From contig CAJTKU010000004.1 of NCBI GenBank assembly GCA_910577015.1, positions 204,776 to 268,775 on the forward strand: a DNA stretch of 64,000 nt. Direction: 5' to 3'. The notes beneath the pieces are model-generated. The model made no database searches and was not told the origin of the DNA. It was given only the letters and a program-made list of their open reading frames with translations. Numbering within the stretch: the first letter of the stretch is position 1; each line of letters begins with the position of its first letter. Source of the DNA: an uncultured Lachnospiraceae bacterium. Lineage in GTDB: Bacteria; Bacillota; Clostridia; Lachnospirales; Lachnospiraceae. Position numbers and translations under genes: made by a program. This document shows positions 34,156-42,926 of this stretch, in pieces.

Positions 34156-36813
34156 ATGAAAGCAGTAGGCGTAAATGAATTAAGAAGGATGTACCTTGAC
34201 TTTTTCGAGAGCAAGGAGCACTTAAAAATGAAGAGTTTTTCCCTGGTACCCCACAATGACAATAGTCTGTTGATTATCAACTCCGGCATGGCGCCGTTGA
34301 AGCCTTATTTTACGGGACAGGAGGTTCCGCCCAGACGCCGGGTCACCACCTGCCAGAAATGCGTCAGGACAGGGGATATAGAGAATGTGGGAAAGACGGC
34401 AAGGCATCTGACTTTCTTTGAGATGCTGGGCAACTTTTCTTTCGGGGATTATTTTAAGCATGAGGCGATTGCGTGGAGCTGGGAGTTTCTCACCAAAGTG
34501 GTGGGGATGGAAGCGGACAGGCTTTATCCTTCCATATACTGTGAGGACGACGAGGCGTTTGACATATGGACAAAGGAAATCGGTGTGCCGGAGGAAAAAA
34601 TCACCCGCTTTTACCGTGATGAAAACGGCAAATGCGACAATTTCTGGGAGCATGGCGCAGGTCCCTGCGGTCCCTGTTCGGAAATTTATTATGACAGGGG
34701 CATAAAATACGGGTGCGGAAAGCCGGACTGCAAGGTGGGATGCGACTGCGACCGTTTTATGGAAGTGTGGAACAATGTGTTTACCCAGTTTGACAATGAC
34801 GGACACGGCAATTATACAGAACTGGCACAGAAAAATATCGATACGGGCATGGGTTTGGAGCGTCTGGCCGTTGTGGTGCAGGATGTGGATTCCGTGTTTG
34901 ATATAGATACCATGAAAGCCATCCGTGACCGCATCTGTGAGATTGCAGGCGTAGAATATCAGAAGGACGATGCGACGGATGTATCCATCCGTCTGATTAC
35001 AGACCATATCCGTTCCACCACCTTTATGATTAGCGACGGTATCATGCCCTCCAACGAAGGAAGGGGATATGTGTTAAGGAGGCTGATTCGCCGTGCGGCA
35101 AGGCATGGCAGGCTTTTAGGCATTCAGGACAAGTTTATGGCAAATTTAAGTGAAACCGTTATCAATGAGTGTAAGGACGGCTATCCCGAACTGGAAGAAA
35201 AGAAGGCTTTCATATTAAATGTACTCACACAGGAGGAAGATAAGTTTGACAAGACCATTGACCAGGGACTTGCCATTCTCTCCGAACTGGAAGAAAATAT
35301 GACGAAAGAAGGCAGAAAGGTTCTTTCCGGAGAGGAAGCGTTTAAGCTGTATGACACATATGGCTTTCCTCTTGACCTTACGGAAGAAATTCTGGAAGAG
35401 AAGGGTCTGTCCCTTGACGAGAAAGGGTTTCAGGCATGCATGAAGGAGCAGAAAGAAAAGGCCAGAAAAGCCCGCAAGACAACCAACTATATGGGTGCGG
35501 ACGTCACGGTTTACGAATCCATTGCACCGGAGATTACCACGGAATTTGTAGGCTATGACCGTCTGGTTCATAATTCCAGGATAACGGCGCTTACCACGGA
35601 AACGGATTTGGCAGAGGCCCTTGCGGACGGCGAAACCGGCACGGTGATTGTGGAAGAAACGCCTTTTTATGCAACCATGGGCGGTCAGAACGCGGATATC
35701 GGTGTTATTACCACGGCAGAAGGTGAATTTGAAGTACAGGACACCATTAAGCTGCTGGGCGGCAAAGTCGGACATGTGGGCAGGGTTACAAGAGGAATGC
35801 TAAAAATCGGTGATACAGTGACATTACAGGTGAACGCCGCAAACCGGAATGATACCTGCAAAAACCACAGCGCCACCCATCTATTGCAGAAGGCTTTGCG
35901 CGAGGTGCTGGGCACGCATGTAGAGCAGGCAGGTTCCTATGTGGATGGAGAAAGACTTCGCTTTGACTTTTCCCATTTTGCTGCCATGACTGCAGAAGAA
36001 ATTGCAAAGGTGGAGGCTATCGTCAACGAACAGATTGCAAACGCACTCCCTGTAAAGACGCAGGTGATGAGTATAGAGGAAGCGAAGAAAACCGGCGCTA
36101 TGGCATTGTTCGGGGAAAAATACGGGGAAAAAGTGCGGGTAGTTACCATGGGGGATTTCTCCACGGAGCTTTGCGGCGGTACCCATGTATCCAATACCGG
36201 CGTCATTTCTGTCTTTAAAATCGTGTCCGAAAGCGGCGTGGCGGCGGGCGTCCGCAGGATAGAAGCGCTTACCGGAAACGGTGTACTTGCTTATTACAGG
36301 CAGATGGAAGAAACCATGGAAGCAGCGGCAAAGGCAGTGAAAACAACGCCGGCGTCCCTGGTGGAAAAATGTGAACATCTGATGGCGGAGTTAAAGAGTC
36401 TTCAGAGTGAAAACGAATCCCTGAAAGCAAAGGCGGCAAAGGAAGCCCTGGGGGATGTCATGAATCAGGTAAAGGAAGTAAAAGGCATGAAGTTTTTGGC
36501 TTCCAGCGTGGAAAATGTGGATATGAACGGTCTGCGCGATTTGGGCGATTCCCTGAAAGAAAAGCTGGGAGAAGGCGTTGTGGTTCTGCTTTCCGCTTCG
36601 GAGGGCAGGGTAAATATGGTGGCAATGGCTACGGACGGCGCTGTAAAGCAGGGAGCACATGCCGGCAACCTGATTAAGGGCATTGCGTCGCTTGTTGGCG
36701 GCGGTGGCGGCGGAAGGCCCAATATGGCACAGGCAGGCGGAAAGAATCCTGCCGGAATCCCTTCGGCCATTGAGGAAGCAGCAAGGGTGCTGGAGAATAT
36801 GTTAAGCCAATAA
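34156..36813 (+). CDS. alaS: Alanine-tRNA ligase
   Basis: It charges tRNA-Ala and edits mischarged Ser or Gly. The 885 residues include the class II catalytic core (SLLIINSGMAPLKPYFTG, TFFEMLGNFSFGDYFK), a tRNA-recognition domain, the editing domain with zinc-binding HSATH and CGGTH, a coiled coil, and the C-terminal DHHA1 domain with a Gly-rich loop before RPNMAQAGG. TTGGAGG precedes ATG 34156, so the in-frame TTG at 34141 is rejected. The gene is single, with rpsU following under its own promoter. Confidence 0.98.
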   Translation: MKAVGVNELRRMYLDFFESKEHLKMKSFSLVPHNDNSLLIINSGMAPLKPYFTGQEVPPRRRVTTCQKCVRTGDIENVGKTARHLTFFEMLGNFSFGDYFKHEAIAWSWEFLTKVVGMEADRLYPSIYCEDDEAFDIWTKEIGVPEEKITRFYRDENGKCDNFWEHGAGPCGPCSEIYYDRGIKYGCGKPDCKVGCDCDRFMEVWNNVFTQFDNDGHGNYTELAQKNIDTGMGLERLAVVVQDVDSVFDIDTMKAIRDRICEIAGVEYQKDDATDVSIRLITDHIRSTTFMISDGIMPSNEGRGYVLRRLIRRAARHGRLLGIQDKFMANLSETVINECKDGYPELEEKKAFILNVLTQEEDKFDKTIDQGLAILSELEENMTKEGRKVLSGEEAFKLYDTYGFPLDLTEEILEEKGLSLDEKGFQACMKEQKEKARKARKTTNYMGADVTVYESIAPEITTEFVGYDRLVHNSRITALTTETDLAEALADGETGTVIVEETPFYATMGGQNADIGVITTAEGEFEVQDTIKLLGGKVGHVGRVTRGMLKIGDTVTLQVNAANRNDTCKNHSATHLLQKALREVLGTHVEQAGSYVDGERLRFDFSHFAAMTAEEIAKVEAIVNEQIANALPVKTQVMSIEEAKKTGAMALFGEKYGEKVRVVTMGDFSTELCGGTHVSNTGVISVFKIVSESGVAAGVRRIEALTGNGVLAYYRQMEETMEAAAKAVKTTPASLVEKCEHLMAELKSLQSENESLKAKAAKEALGDVMNQVKEVKGMKFLASSVENVDMNGLRDLGDSLKEKLGEGVVVLLSASEGRVNMVAMATDGAVKQGAHAGNLIKGIASLVGGGGGGRPNMAQAGGKNPAGIPSAIEEAARVLENMLSQ

Positions 36814-36836
36814 AATTCATAAAATTAAAAAAACTG

Positions 36837-36864
36837 TTGACGTCCAACGATTTTATGTTATAAT
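36837..36864 (+). promoter_or_regulatory. Promoter of rpsU
   Basis: TTGACG (36837-36842) and TATAAT (36859-36864), 16 bp apart, with an untranslated leader of about 100 bases. Confidence 0.75.
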
Positions 36865-36972
36865 GTTAATTGTGCATGCGGACTTATGCAATTGCAAGGG
36901 ACATACATGTACATATATTAACCCATGTCAGTCGAGTTGCTTGAAGGGACTGAAGGGAGGTCGGGTGTAGGC

Positions 36973-37149
36973 ATGTCAAATGTAATCGTAAAAGAAAACG
37001 AAACTTTAGACAGCGCGTTGCGTCGTTTTAAAAGAAGCTGTGCAAAGGCAGGTATCCAGCAGGAAATCCGCAAGAGAGAGCACTATGAAAAACCCAGCGT
37101 AAGACGCAAGAAAAAGTCTGAAGCAGCAAGAAAACGTAAATATAACTAA
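36973..37149 (+). CDS. rpsU: 30S ribosomal protein S21
   Basis: A 58-residue basic protein of the small ribosomal subunit, near the platform and the anti-Shine-Dalgarno region. MSNVIVKENETLDSALRRFK and the basic tail RRKKKSEAARKRKYN are typical. The frame is open from 36925, but the family starts at MSNVIV; AGGGAGG at 36954-36960 is 12 bases from the ATG, a slightly long gap. It has its own promoter and terminator. Confidence 0.97.
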   Translation: MSNVIVKENETLDSALRRFKRSCAKAGIQQEIRKREHYEKPSVRRKKKSEAARKRKYN

Positions 37150-37154
37150 TCGGC

Positions 37155-37190
37155 AAAGTCCTGGGGTCATTGTTCCGGGACTTTTGTTTT
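37155..37190 (+). terminator. Terminator of rpsU
   Basis: AAAGTCCTGG (37155-37164) pairs with CCGGGACTTT with one G-T pair, followed by TTGTTTT. Confidence 0.75.
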
Positions 37191-37229
37191 CTTAATTAAA
37201 ATTTTGCTAGGCAAATGAGGAGAAGGAAT

Positions 37230-37823
37230 ATGTGGACAATAGAATTGCTTGGGACGGATGTATACCATCTTGTTGCGGCTTTTGTAATATACAGTATGCT
37301 GGGGTGGTTGGTAGAATCTATTTATATGTCATTTTGTAACAAAAAAATTACAAACAGGGGATTTGCCAAAAGCCCTTTCTGTCCGATTTACGGATTTGGC
37401 GCCGTGATTGGATATCTGGTATTGAGCCCTTTAAGGTGGAATGGCGTTTTGTTGTATTTTGTAGCCGCCATTCTGGCAACCACTTTTGAATTTCTGGTGG
37501 GAAAACTGATGATAAAGCTTTTTGGGGAATTGTGGTGGGACTACAATGAAAAACCTTTTAACTACAAAGGCATTATCTGTCTGGAGAGTACGATAGCTTG
37601 GGGATTTTACGGACTGGGCATCGTTTATTTCCTCCATGGAAAAGTATATCAGGCGATTGATATGGTGAGTCCTCGGATTGGCACGCGCATTATCCTTGTC
37701 ATTCTGGCTGTTGTGTTTGTGGATTACGTCATCCAGTTGTTGAAGGCTTTTAAGGTGGATTTGAGTAAACCCAAGGAGGCCATCATTGAAAGGTATGAAG
37801 CCCTGAAAGGAAGATGGTCATAA
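37230..37823 (+). CDS. CmpB-like membrane protein (putative ABC transporter type IV family)
   Basis: A 197-residue membrane protein with about five helices. YSMLGWLVESIYMSF, ITNRGFAKSPFCPIYGFGAV and ATTFEFLVGKL match the family called putative ABC-transporter type IV (PF06541, CmpB). No ATPase gene is nearby, so transport is not shown. GGAGAAGG lies close to ATG 37230, which is preferred over the ATG at 37215 inside that site. An imperfect hairpin with a T run follows and overlaps the next gene's start. Confidence 0.8.
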   Translation: MWTIELLGTDVYHLVAAFVIYSMLGWLVESIYMSFCNKKITNRGFAKSPFCPIYGFGAVIGYLVLSPLRWNGVLLYFVAAILATTFEFLVGKLMIKLFGELWWDYNEKPFNYKGIICLESTIAWGFYGLGIVYFLHGKVYQAIDMVSPRIGTRIILVILAVVFVDYVIQLLKAFKVDLSKPKEAIIERYEALKGRWS

Positions 37824-37847
37824 AAATAAATAAGGTAATATAAAGAG

Positions 37848-37897
37848 CCGCATTCCCATATCTTTTAATAAAGAAAAAGAGGGAAGTGCGGTTTTTT
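37848..37897 (+). terminator. Terminator-like hairpin overlapping the carboxypeptidase start
   Basis: CCGCATTCCC (37848-37857) pairs with GGGAAGTGCGG (37881-37891) with one bulged base, followed by six T (37892-37897). The T run includes the first two bases of the TTG start codon at 37896, and the 3' stem contains the ribosome site GGGAAG. The hairpin would therefore end transcription or hide the ribosome site. Confidence 0.65.
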
Positions 37898-39062
37898 GAT
37901 TGTAAAAATAGGAAAAAGACTGGCAGCTTTTCTGGTGGTGCTTACCGTATTTGTCGGAAACAGCTTTACGGTTTCCGCCGGTGTGGCTATCTCGGCGCCC
38001 TCCGCCATACTGATGGAGGCTTCCACGGGAACCATTATTTATGAAGTCAATGCAACGGAGCGCAGAAGCCCTGCAAGCATCACGAAAATCATGACGCTGC
38101 TGATTACGTTTGAGAAACTTGAGGAAGGAAAAATAAAGTTAGAAGATGAAATCATCACCAGTGCCTATGCCAAATCCATGGGAGGCTCGCAGGTGTATCT
38201 GGAGGAAGGAGAAATTCAGACGCTGGATACCCTGATAAAATGTATTGCGGTGGCGTCCGGAAATGACGCGTCCGTGGCTGTTGCGGAATACATAGCAGGG
38301 TCGGAAGAGGCATTTGTGGAAATGATGAACGAAAAAGCTGCCGATTTGGGTATGGTGGATACCCATTTTGTGGATTGCTGCGGGCTTACTGATTCTGACA
38401 GCCATTATACAACGGCAAAAGATGTGGCAATTATGTCCAGGGAACTGACTTTGAAATATCCGCAGGTATTTGATTATACCCAGATTTGGATGGAGGACAT
38501 TACCCATGTAACGGCACAGGGAACCAGTCAGTTTACGTTGTCCAGTACCAATAAACTGTTAAAGCAGTATGACTGGATTACCGGGTTGAAAACAGGCTCC
38601 ACCGACAAGGCCAAATATTGTATGTCGGCAACCGGTTCCAAAAACGGGATAGATTTAATTGCTGTTGTCATGGGGGCGCCCGACCCCAAAACCCGTTTTC
38701 AGGATGCGGCTGCCTTGCTGAATTATGGATATGGGGTAAGCCAGATGTATGTGGATGAAAACAAGGACACCCTGCCGCAGATGGCAGTGGAAGGCGGGGT
38801 GGAGGAATGGGTTCCCCTGGTTTATGAAGGGGAGTTCCACTATCTGGATATACAAGGAAATGATTTAAGCCATATTGAAAAAATGCTGAGTATACCGGAA
38901 AAGGTCAAGGCACCGGTGGAAAAAGGCAATGCCGCCGGGGAAGTGTTGTATATGCTGAACGGAACCGTTGTGGGAAAAGTCCCCGTCCTGTACGGTGAAA
39001 GTGTGAAAAAAGCAGTATACAAGGACTATTTACTGAAAATTTTCCGTAATTTTTTGTTATAA
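37896..39062 (+). CDS. D-alanyl-D-alanine carboxypeptidase (DacA/DacF-type PBP), first copy
   Basis: It trims the terminal D-Ala of peptidoglycan stem peptides outside the cell. The 388 residues have a signal peptide (about 1-29), SITK (Ser61 nucleophile, Lys64), SGN (121-123) and KTG (232-234), then the C-terminal PBP5-type beta domain and a hydrophobic/amphipathic tail. No ATG is available near the signal peptide; TTG 37896 with GAGGGAAG upstream is the likely start, placed in the T run of a terminator-like hairpin. A second gene of the family is at 41465. Confidence 0.9.
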   Translation: MIVKIGKRLAAFLVVLTVFVGNSFTVSAGVAISAPSAILMEASTGTIIYEVNATERRSPASITKIMTLLITFEKLEEGKIKLEDEIITSAYAKSMGGSQVYLEEGEIQTLDTLIKCIAVASGNDASVAVAEYIAGSEEAFVEMMNEKAADLGMVDTHFVDCCGLTDSDSHYTTAKDVAIMSRELTLKYPQVFDYTQIWMEDITHVTAQGTSQFTLSSTNKLLKQYDWITGLKTGSTDKAKYCMSATGSKNGIDLIAVVMGAPDPKTRFQDAAALLNYGYGVSQMYVDENKDTLPQMAVEGGVEEWVPLVYEGEFHYLDIQGNDLSHIEKMLSIPEKVKAPVEKGNAAGEVLYMLNGTVVGKVPVLYGESVKKAVYKDYLLKIFRNFLL

Positions 39063-39068
39063 CAATAT

Positions 39069-39097
39069 TTGTACAGAGCGGAAAAATATGATATACT
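39069..39097 (+). promoter_or_regulatory. Promoter of the metallophosphoesterase-scpAB unit
   Basis: TTGTAC (39069-39074) and TATACT (39092-39097), 17 bp apart, with an extended -10 TG. The leader (39101-39143) can form a long hairpin: GCTG, CCGG and ATCCT on the left pair with AGGAT, CCGG and CAGC on the right. Confidence 0.7.
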
Positions 39098-39171
39098 AAC
39101 AGCTGGCGCCCGGTATCCTTCCCTTAAGGCAGGATGCCGGCAGCCATTGAATGCGGGAAGGAAATAGCCGG

Positions 39172-40026
39172 ATGTTTGCAGTTTTTTGTACCATGTTTGC
39201 CATAATAGCCGTTATCTGCCTGTGGGTGATGCTGTATGACTCCCACCGGTTTATTGTGGTGCATCACGTCTTTACATCCGATAAAATCAAAAAACAGGTC
39301 CGAATGGTCATGATATCGGATTTTCATAATTGCCGGTACGGGAAGGATAATGAAATAGTGCTTGCCGCCATCGAGGAAGCGTCGCCTGATATGATTGTCA
39401 TTGCAGGAGATATGATTACTGCGGATAAAAAAGAAAAGGCTGACAGGACCATACAGCTTTTATCCAAATTAAAGGAGAAATATCCCGTCTATTATGCAAT
39501 GGGCAATCATGAGCAGAAAATCAGCCGGTGTCCCGAAAAGTATGACGGCATGTGGGAAAAGTATGAAAAAGAACTGGAGAAGATGGACGTCTGTCTTTTG
39601 AGGAACGGACGTATCAGTTTCCCTGACAGGGGAATAACCCTGTACGGACTGGAAATAGGGCGCGAGTACTATCAAAGATTCTCTACAAAACCCATGCAGG
39701 AGGATTATCTGGAGCATTTGGCCGGAAAGGTGGACAAGAATACCTATTCCGTTGTTCTGGCGCATAACCCGGACTATTTTCCCGAATATGCGGCATGGGG
39801 GGCTGATTTGGTTCTGTCAGGGCATGTGCATGGGGGCATTGTGCGCGTACCGTTTCTGGGCGGGCTGATATCCCCGGCAATCCGTTTTTTTCCGAAATAT
39901 GACGGAGGGATTTTTCAGGAAAAAGAATCAGCCATGGTTTTGGGACGGGGATTGGGAAACCATTCTCCGAATGTAAGGCTGTTTAATCCCGCAGAACTGC
40001 TGGTGATTGAATTACGGAGGAAATAA
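39172..40026 (+). CDS. Membrane-anchored metallophosphoesterase
   Basis: A 284-residue calcineurin-like phosphatase with one N-terminal membrane helix and the catalytic domain outside or at the membrane. Metal-binding motifs are SDFHN (DxH), AGDMI (GD), GNHE, AHNPDYF and SGHVHGG. Relatives include YkuE-type enzymes that act on envelope lipids, but the substrate is unknown. The start is ATG 39172 with GGAAGGAAA upstream; ATG 39151 overlaps the ribosome site. The stop is 2 bp before scpA. Confidence 0.85.
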   Translation: MFAVFCTMFAIIAVICLWVMLYDSHRFIVVHHVFTSDKIKKQVRMVMISDFHNCRYGKDNEIVLAAIEEASPDMIVIAGDMITADKKEKADRTIQLLSKLKEKYPVYYAMGNHEQKISRCPEKYDGMWEKYEKELEKMDVCLLRNGRISFPDRGITLYGLEIGREYYQRFSTKPMQEDYLEHLAGKVDKNTYSVVLAHNPDYFPEYAAWGADLVLSGHVHGGIVRVPFLGGLISPAIRFFPKYDGGIFQEKESAMVLGRGLGNHSPNVRLFNPAELLVIELRRK

Positions 40027-40028
40027 GA

Positions 40029-40778
40029 ATGGCATTATCTGTTAAACTGGAGGTTTTTGAAGGCCCTTTGGACCTGCTTTTGCATTTGATAGATAAAAAT
40101 AAGATAGATATCTATGATATTCCCATTGTGCAGATTACCGAGCAGTATCTAGAATATATCAGGCAGATGCCGGTGGAAGACATGAATGTGATGAGCGAGT
40201 TCCTTGTAATGGCCGCCACGCTGCTTGACATCAAATGCAAAATGCTTTTGCCCAGGGAAGTGAATGAAGAAGGGGAAGAGGAAGACCCCAGGGCTGAACT
40301 GGTACAGCGCCTGTTAGAGTACAAGATGTACAAATTTATGTCTTTTGAACTGCGGGACAAGCAGGTGGATGCCGGCAGGACGCTTTTCAGGGAGCAGAAC
40401 CTGCCCGGGGAGGTGGCAAATTACAGACAGCCCATAGATTACCGGGAACTGGTGGGGGACATGAACCTACAAAAATTGCAGGAGATTTTCAAGTCCATTG
40501 TAAAAAAACAGGAAGACAAAATCGACCCCATCAGGAGCAGCTACGGCAATATAGAAAAAGACGAAGTGGATATGGACGTAAAAGCAGGCTATGTGGAAGA
40601 ATACATAAAGAGCCATAAAAGCTTTAGCTTCAGGGCGCTTTTGGAGAAACAGCACAGCAAAATGGAAGTGATTGTGACTTTTCTGGTGATTCTGGAGATG
40701 ATGAAGCTGGGAAAGATAAGCATAGCGCAGGAAGAAATATTTGATGATATCATGATTACCTCCAACGAAGCGGCATAG
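40029..40778 (+). CDS. scpA: Segregation and condensation protein A
   Basis: The kleisin subunit that closes the SMC ring and helps chromosome folding and segregation. The 249 residues start VKLEVFEGPLDLLLHLIDKN, the usual N-terminal Smc-neck-binding segment, and end with the winged helix that binds the Smc head. GGAGG precedes the ATG. scpB follows 48 bp later. Confidence 0.96.
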   Translation: MALSVKLEVFEGPLDLLLHLIDKNKIDIYDIPIVQITEQYLEYIRQMPVEDMNVMSEFLVMAATLLDIKCKMLLPREVNEEGEEEDPRAELVQRLLEYKMYKFMSFELRDKQVDAGRTLFREQNLPGEVANYRQPIDYRELVGDMNLQKLQEIFKSIVKKQEDKIDPIRSSYGNIEKDEVDMDVKAGYVEEYIKSHKSFSFRALLEKQHSKMEVIVTFLVILEMMKLGKISIAQEEIFDDIMITSNEAA

Positions 40779-40826
40779 AAACGTCAGGAGGATATTGCGC
40801 ATAAAACAGCGCGGAAACGGGGAAAT

Positions 40827-41387
40827 ATGGACAGACAAAAAGTACAGGCAGTGCTGGAGGCGATTCTGTTTACCATGGGTGAATCCGTGGAAATAAGCAG
40901 GCTGGCCGCGGTATTGGAGATGGATAAGAAAGAAATCAAAGAAGTGTTATGCGAAATGCAGGAAAAATATGATGCCCAGGACAGGGGAATTTCCCTTTTG
41001 TGGCTGGAGGAAAGCGTACAGCTTTCCACAAAGGCGGAAATGTATGAGTATCTGATTAAAATTGCGAAAGCACCCAGAAAAATGGTCCTGACGGATACGG
41101 TTCTGGAGACACTTTCCATCATCGCATATAAGCAGCCGGTAACAAGGCTGGAAATAGAAAGAATCAGGGGCGTCAGCTGCGACCATGCCATCAACAAGCT
41201 TTTGGAATATGACCTCATCACTGAGCTTGGCAGGCTGGACGCACCCGGGAGACCGCTGTTGTTTGGAACTACTGAGCAGTTTCTGCGAAGCTTTGGCGTA
41301 AAATCCCTGGAAGAACTTCCGGAGCTTTCCGCCCTGCAGGTGGAGGAGTTTAAACAGCAGGCGGAGGAGGAAGCGGCATTAGCGTGA
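40827..41387 (+). CDS. scpB: Segregation and condensation protein B
   Basis: The dimeric kite subunit that binds ScpA in the condensin complex. The 186 residues hold two winged-helix domains; typical segments are VQAVLEAILFTMGESVEI, LETLSIIAYKQPVTRLEIE and IRGVSCDHAINKLLE. The downstream hairpin at 41428 is its probable terminator, and it overlaps the next gene. Confidence 0.96.
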   Translation: MDRQKVQAVLEAILFTMGESVEISRLAAVLEMDKKEIKEVLCEMQEKYDAQDRGISLLWLEESVQLSTKAEMYEYLIKIAKAPRKMVLTDTVLETLSIIAYKQPVTRLEIERIRGVSCDHAINKLLEYDLITELGRLDAPGRPLLFGTTEQFLRSFGVKSLEELPELSALQVEEFKQQAEEEAALA

Positions 41388-41427
41388 AATGAGGAAAAGA
41401 ACGTTTTAAAACAGGTACGGCAGTCAT

Positions 41428-41476
41428 ATACATAGTAGCAACGAAGGAAAAGAGTGTTGCTGCTATGTATTTTTTT
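41428..41476 (+). terminator. Terminator hairpin containing the carboxypeptidase start codon
   Basis: A 15-bp stem (41428-41442 with 41456-41470, one G-T pair) and a 13-base loop, then a run of T to 41476. The ATG of the next gene (41465-41467) lies in the 3' stem, and the only ribosome-site-like sequence (AAGGA) lies in the loop. Confidence 0.75.
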
Positions 41477-42775
41477 ATAAGTAATAGAAACAAGAAGGGG
41501 TTTTTGGGGGCTTTGTGTATACTTACCGCTTTGCTGCTTTGCCTTGGGATGATACCCATACAGGCGGAGGGGGCGGAAGAGCCGTCCCTTTATGCAACAG
41601 CCGCAGTGCTGATGGATGCGGATACAGGCAGGGTTTTATACAGCAAAGGAGGAGATGTCTTTTTATCAAATGCCAGCACCACCAAAATCCTTACCTGTAT
41701 ACTAGCCCTGGAAAATGCAGGACGGGAAGAAGTTGTTGAAGTTTCAGCCTATGCGGCGAGTATGCCAAAGGTAAAGCTTTACATGAAACAGGGAGAACAT
41801 TTCAGGCTGGAGGATTTGCTGTATTCCCTGATGCTGGAATCCCACAACGATTCTGCGGTTGCCATCGCGGAGCATGTGGGAGGGAGCATGGAAGGTTTTG
41901 CTGCCATGATGAACGAAAAGGCAGAACAGATTGGGTGTAAAAACAGCTGGTTCATCACGCCAAACGGATTGGATGCCACCCAGAACGCGACGGATGAGGA
42001 AGGAAATCCGATATTGCTGTCCCATGGCACAACCGCAGAGGACCTTGCACGGATTATGGCATATTGCGCCTTTTATTCTCCTGCATCAGAGGATTTCCTG
42101 ACTATCACGCGTACTGCTTCTTATACCTTTTCCAATGAGGAGGGCAGAACGTTTTCCTGTACAAACCACAATGCCTTCCTGCACATGATGGAGGGCGCGC
42201 TGACGGGAAAGACAGGATTTACAAACAAAGCGGGGTATTGCTATGTGGGGGCATTGGAAAAAGACGGTAAACGGTTTACCATAGCGCTGTTAGCCTGTGG
42301 ATGGCCCAATCATAAAACTTATAAGTGGTCGGATTCCAAGGCGCTTTTTACATATGGACTGGAGAATTATACGTACCACAGTCTGGACGAGGCGTCTTAT
42401 GATGTCAAAATACTTTCCCCCATTCCCGTGGAAGACGGGCAGACGGAAAGGTTCGGGGAAACGTCATATGTAAACCTTGTGGTGCAGGAGGGGGAAAACA
42501 AGGGGCTTGGAGATATGGCGTCGCTTGCGGGGGCGGAACATACGGAATCCATGACCGGACTTCTGCTTTCCCCGGAGGAAAAGATAGAAGTATTTTGTGA
42601 AGTGGAGAATGGACTGACTGCTCCGGTGGAAAAGGGGAGCGTAGTCGGCAGCATCCGGTATATGGTAGGAGAAAGCTGTCTTAGGGAGGACTTTATTGTG
42701 ACAAGGGATGCTGTGCCCAAAAAGGACTTCTTCTGGTGTCTGTCCAAAGTGATAAAAAAATATTTCTTTTTGTAA
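41465..42775 (+). CDS. D-alanyl-D-alanine carboxypeptidase, second copy
   Basis: A 436-residue secreted low-molecular-weight PBP. The signal peptide spans about 1-35 after a basic start (NRNKKG). Active-site motifs are STTK (Ser71, Lys74), SHN (126-128) and KTG (249-251). The C-terminal beta domain and an amphipathic tail (SKVIKKYFFL) for membrane contact follow. The start is ATG 41465, inside the stem of a terminator-like hairpin. A later start would remove the basic part of the signal peptide, so I keep this one with caution. Confidence 0.88.
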   Translation: MYFFISNRNKKGFLGALCILTALLLCLGMIPIQAEGAEEPSLYATAAVLMDADTGRVLYSKGGDVFLSNASTTKILTCILALENAGREEVVEVSAYAASMPKVKLYMKQGEHFRLEDLLYSLMLESHNDSAVAIAEHVGGSMEGFAAMMNEKAEQIGCKNSWFITPNGLDATQNATDEEGNPILLSHGTTAEDLARIMAYCAFYSPASEDFLTITRTASYTFSNEEGRTFSCTNHNAFLHMMEGALTGKTGFTNKAGYCYVGALEKDGKRFTIALLACGWPNHKTYKWSDSKALFTYGLENYTYHSLDEASYDVKILSPIPVEDGQTERFGETSYVNLVVQEGENKGLGDMASLAGAEHTESMTGLLLSPEEKIEVFCEVENGLTAPVEKGSVVGSIRYMVGESCLREDFIVTRDAVPKKDFFWCLSKVIKKYFFL

Positions 42776-42826
42776 GCTGTTTTCTGAAATTAGGACTGGT
42801 CTAACCCTTCCTTTTATGATATACTA

Positions 42827-42835
42827 CAACAGAAT
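42827..42835 (+). promoter_or_regulatory. Extended -10 promoter of the decarboxylase operon
   Basis: TGATATACT at 42827-42835 is an extended -10 box; the -35 region (TGGTCT) is poor. Transcription should start near 42842, at the edge of the cre site. Confidence 0.6.
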
Positions 42836-42844
42836 AATGGGGGA

Positions 42845-42856
42845 GTAAGCGCTTAC
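42845..42856 (+). promoter_or_regulatory. Likely cre site (CcpA operator)
   Basis: GTAAGCGCTTAC is a perfect 12-bp palindrome and fits the catabolite-response consensus (TGWAANCGNTNWCA) except at the first base. It lies at about +4 to +15 of the predicted start, where CcpA binding usually represses. Confidence 0.65.
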
Positions 42857-42926
42857 ATAAGGAACGATGCAATTCCCCCGGTTAACTTGTTATTATTTAT
42901 TTATCATAAATGGAGGGCCAAAAAAC

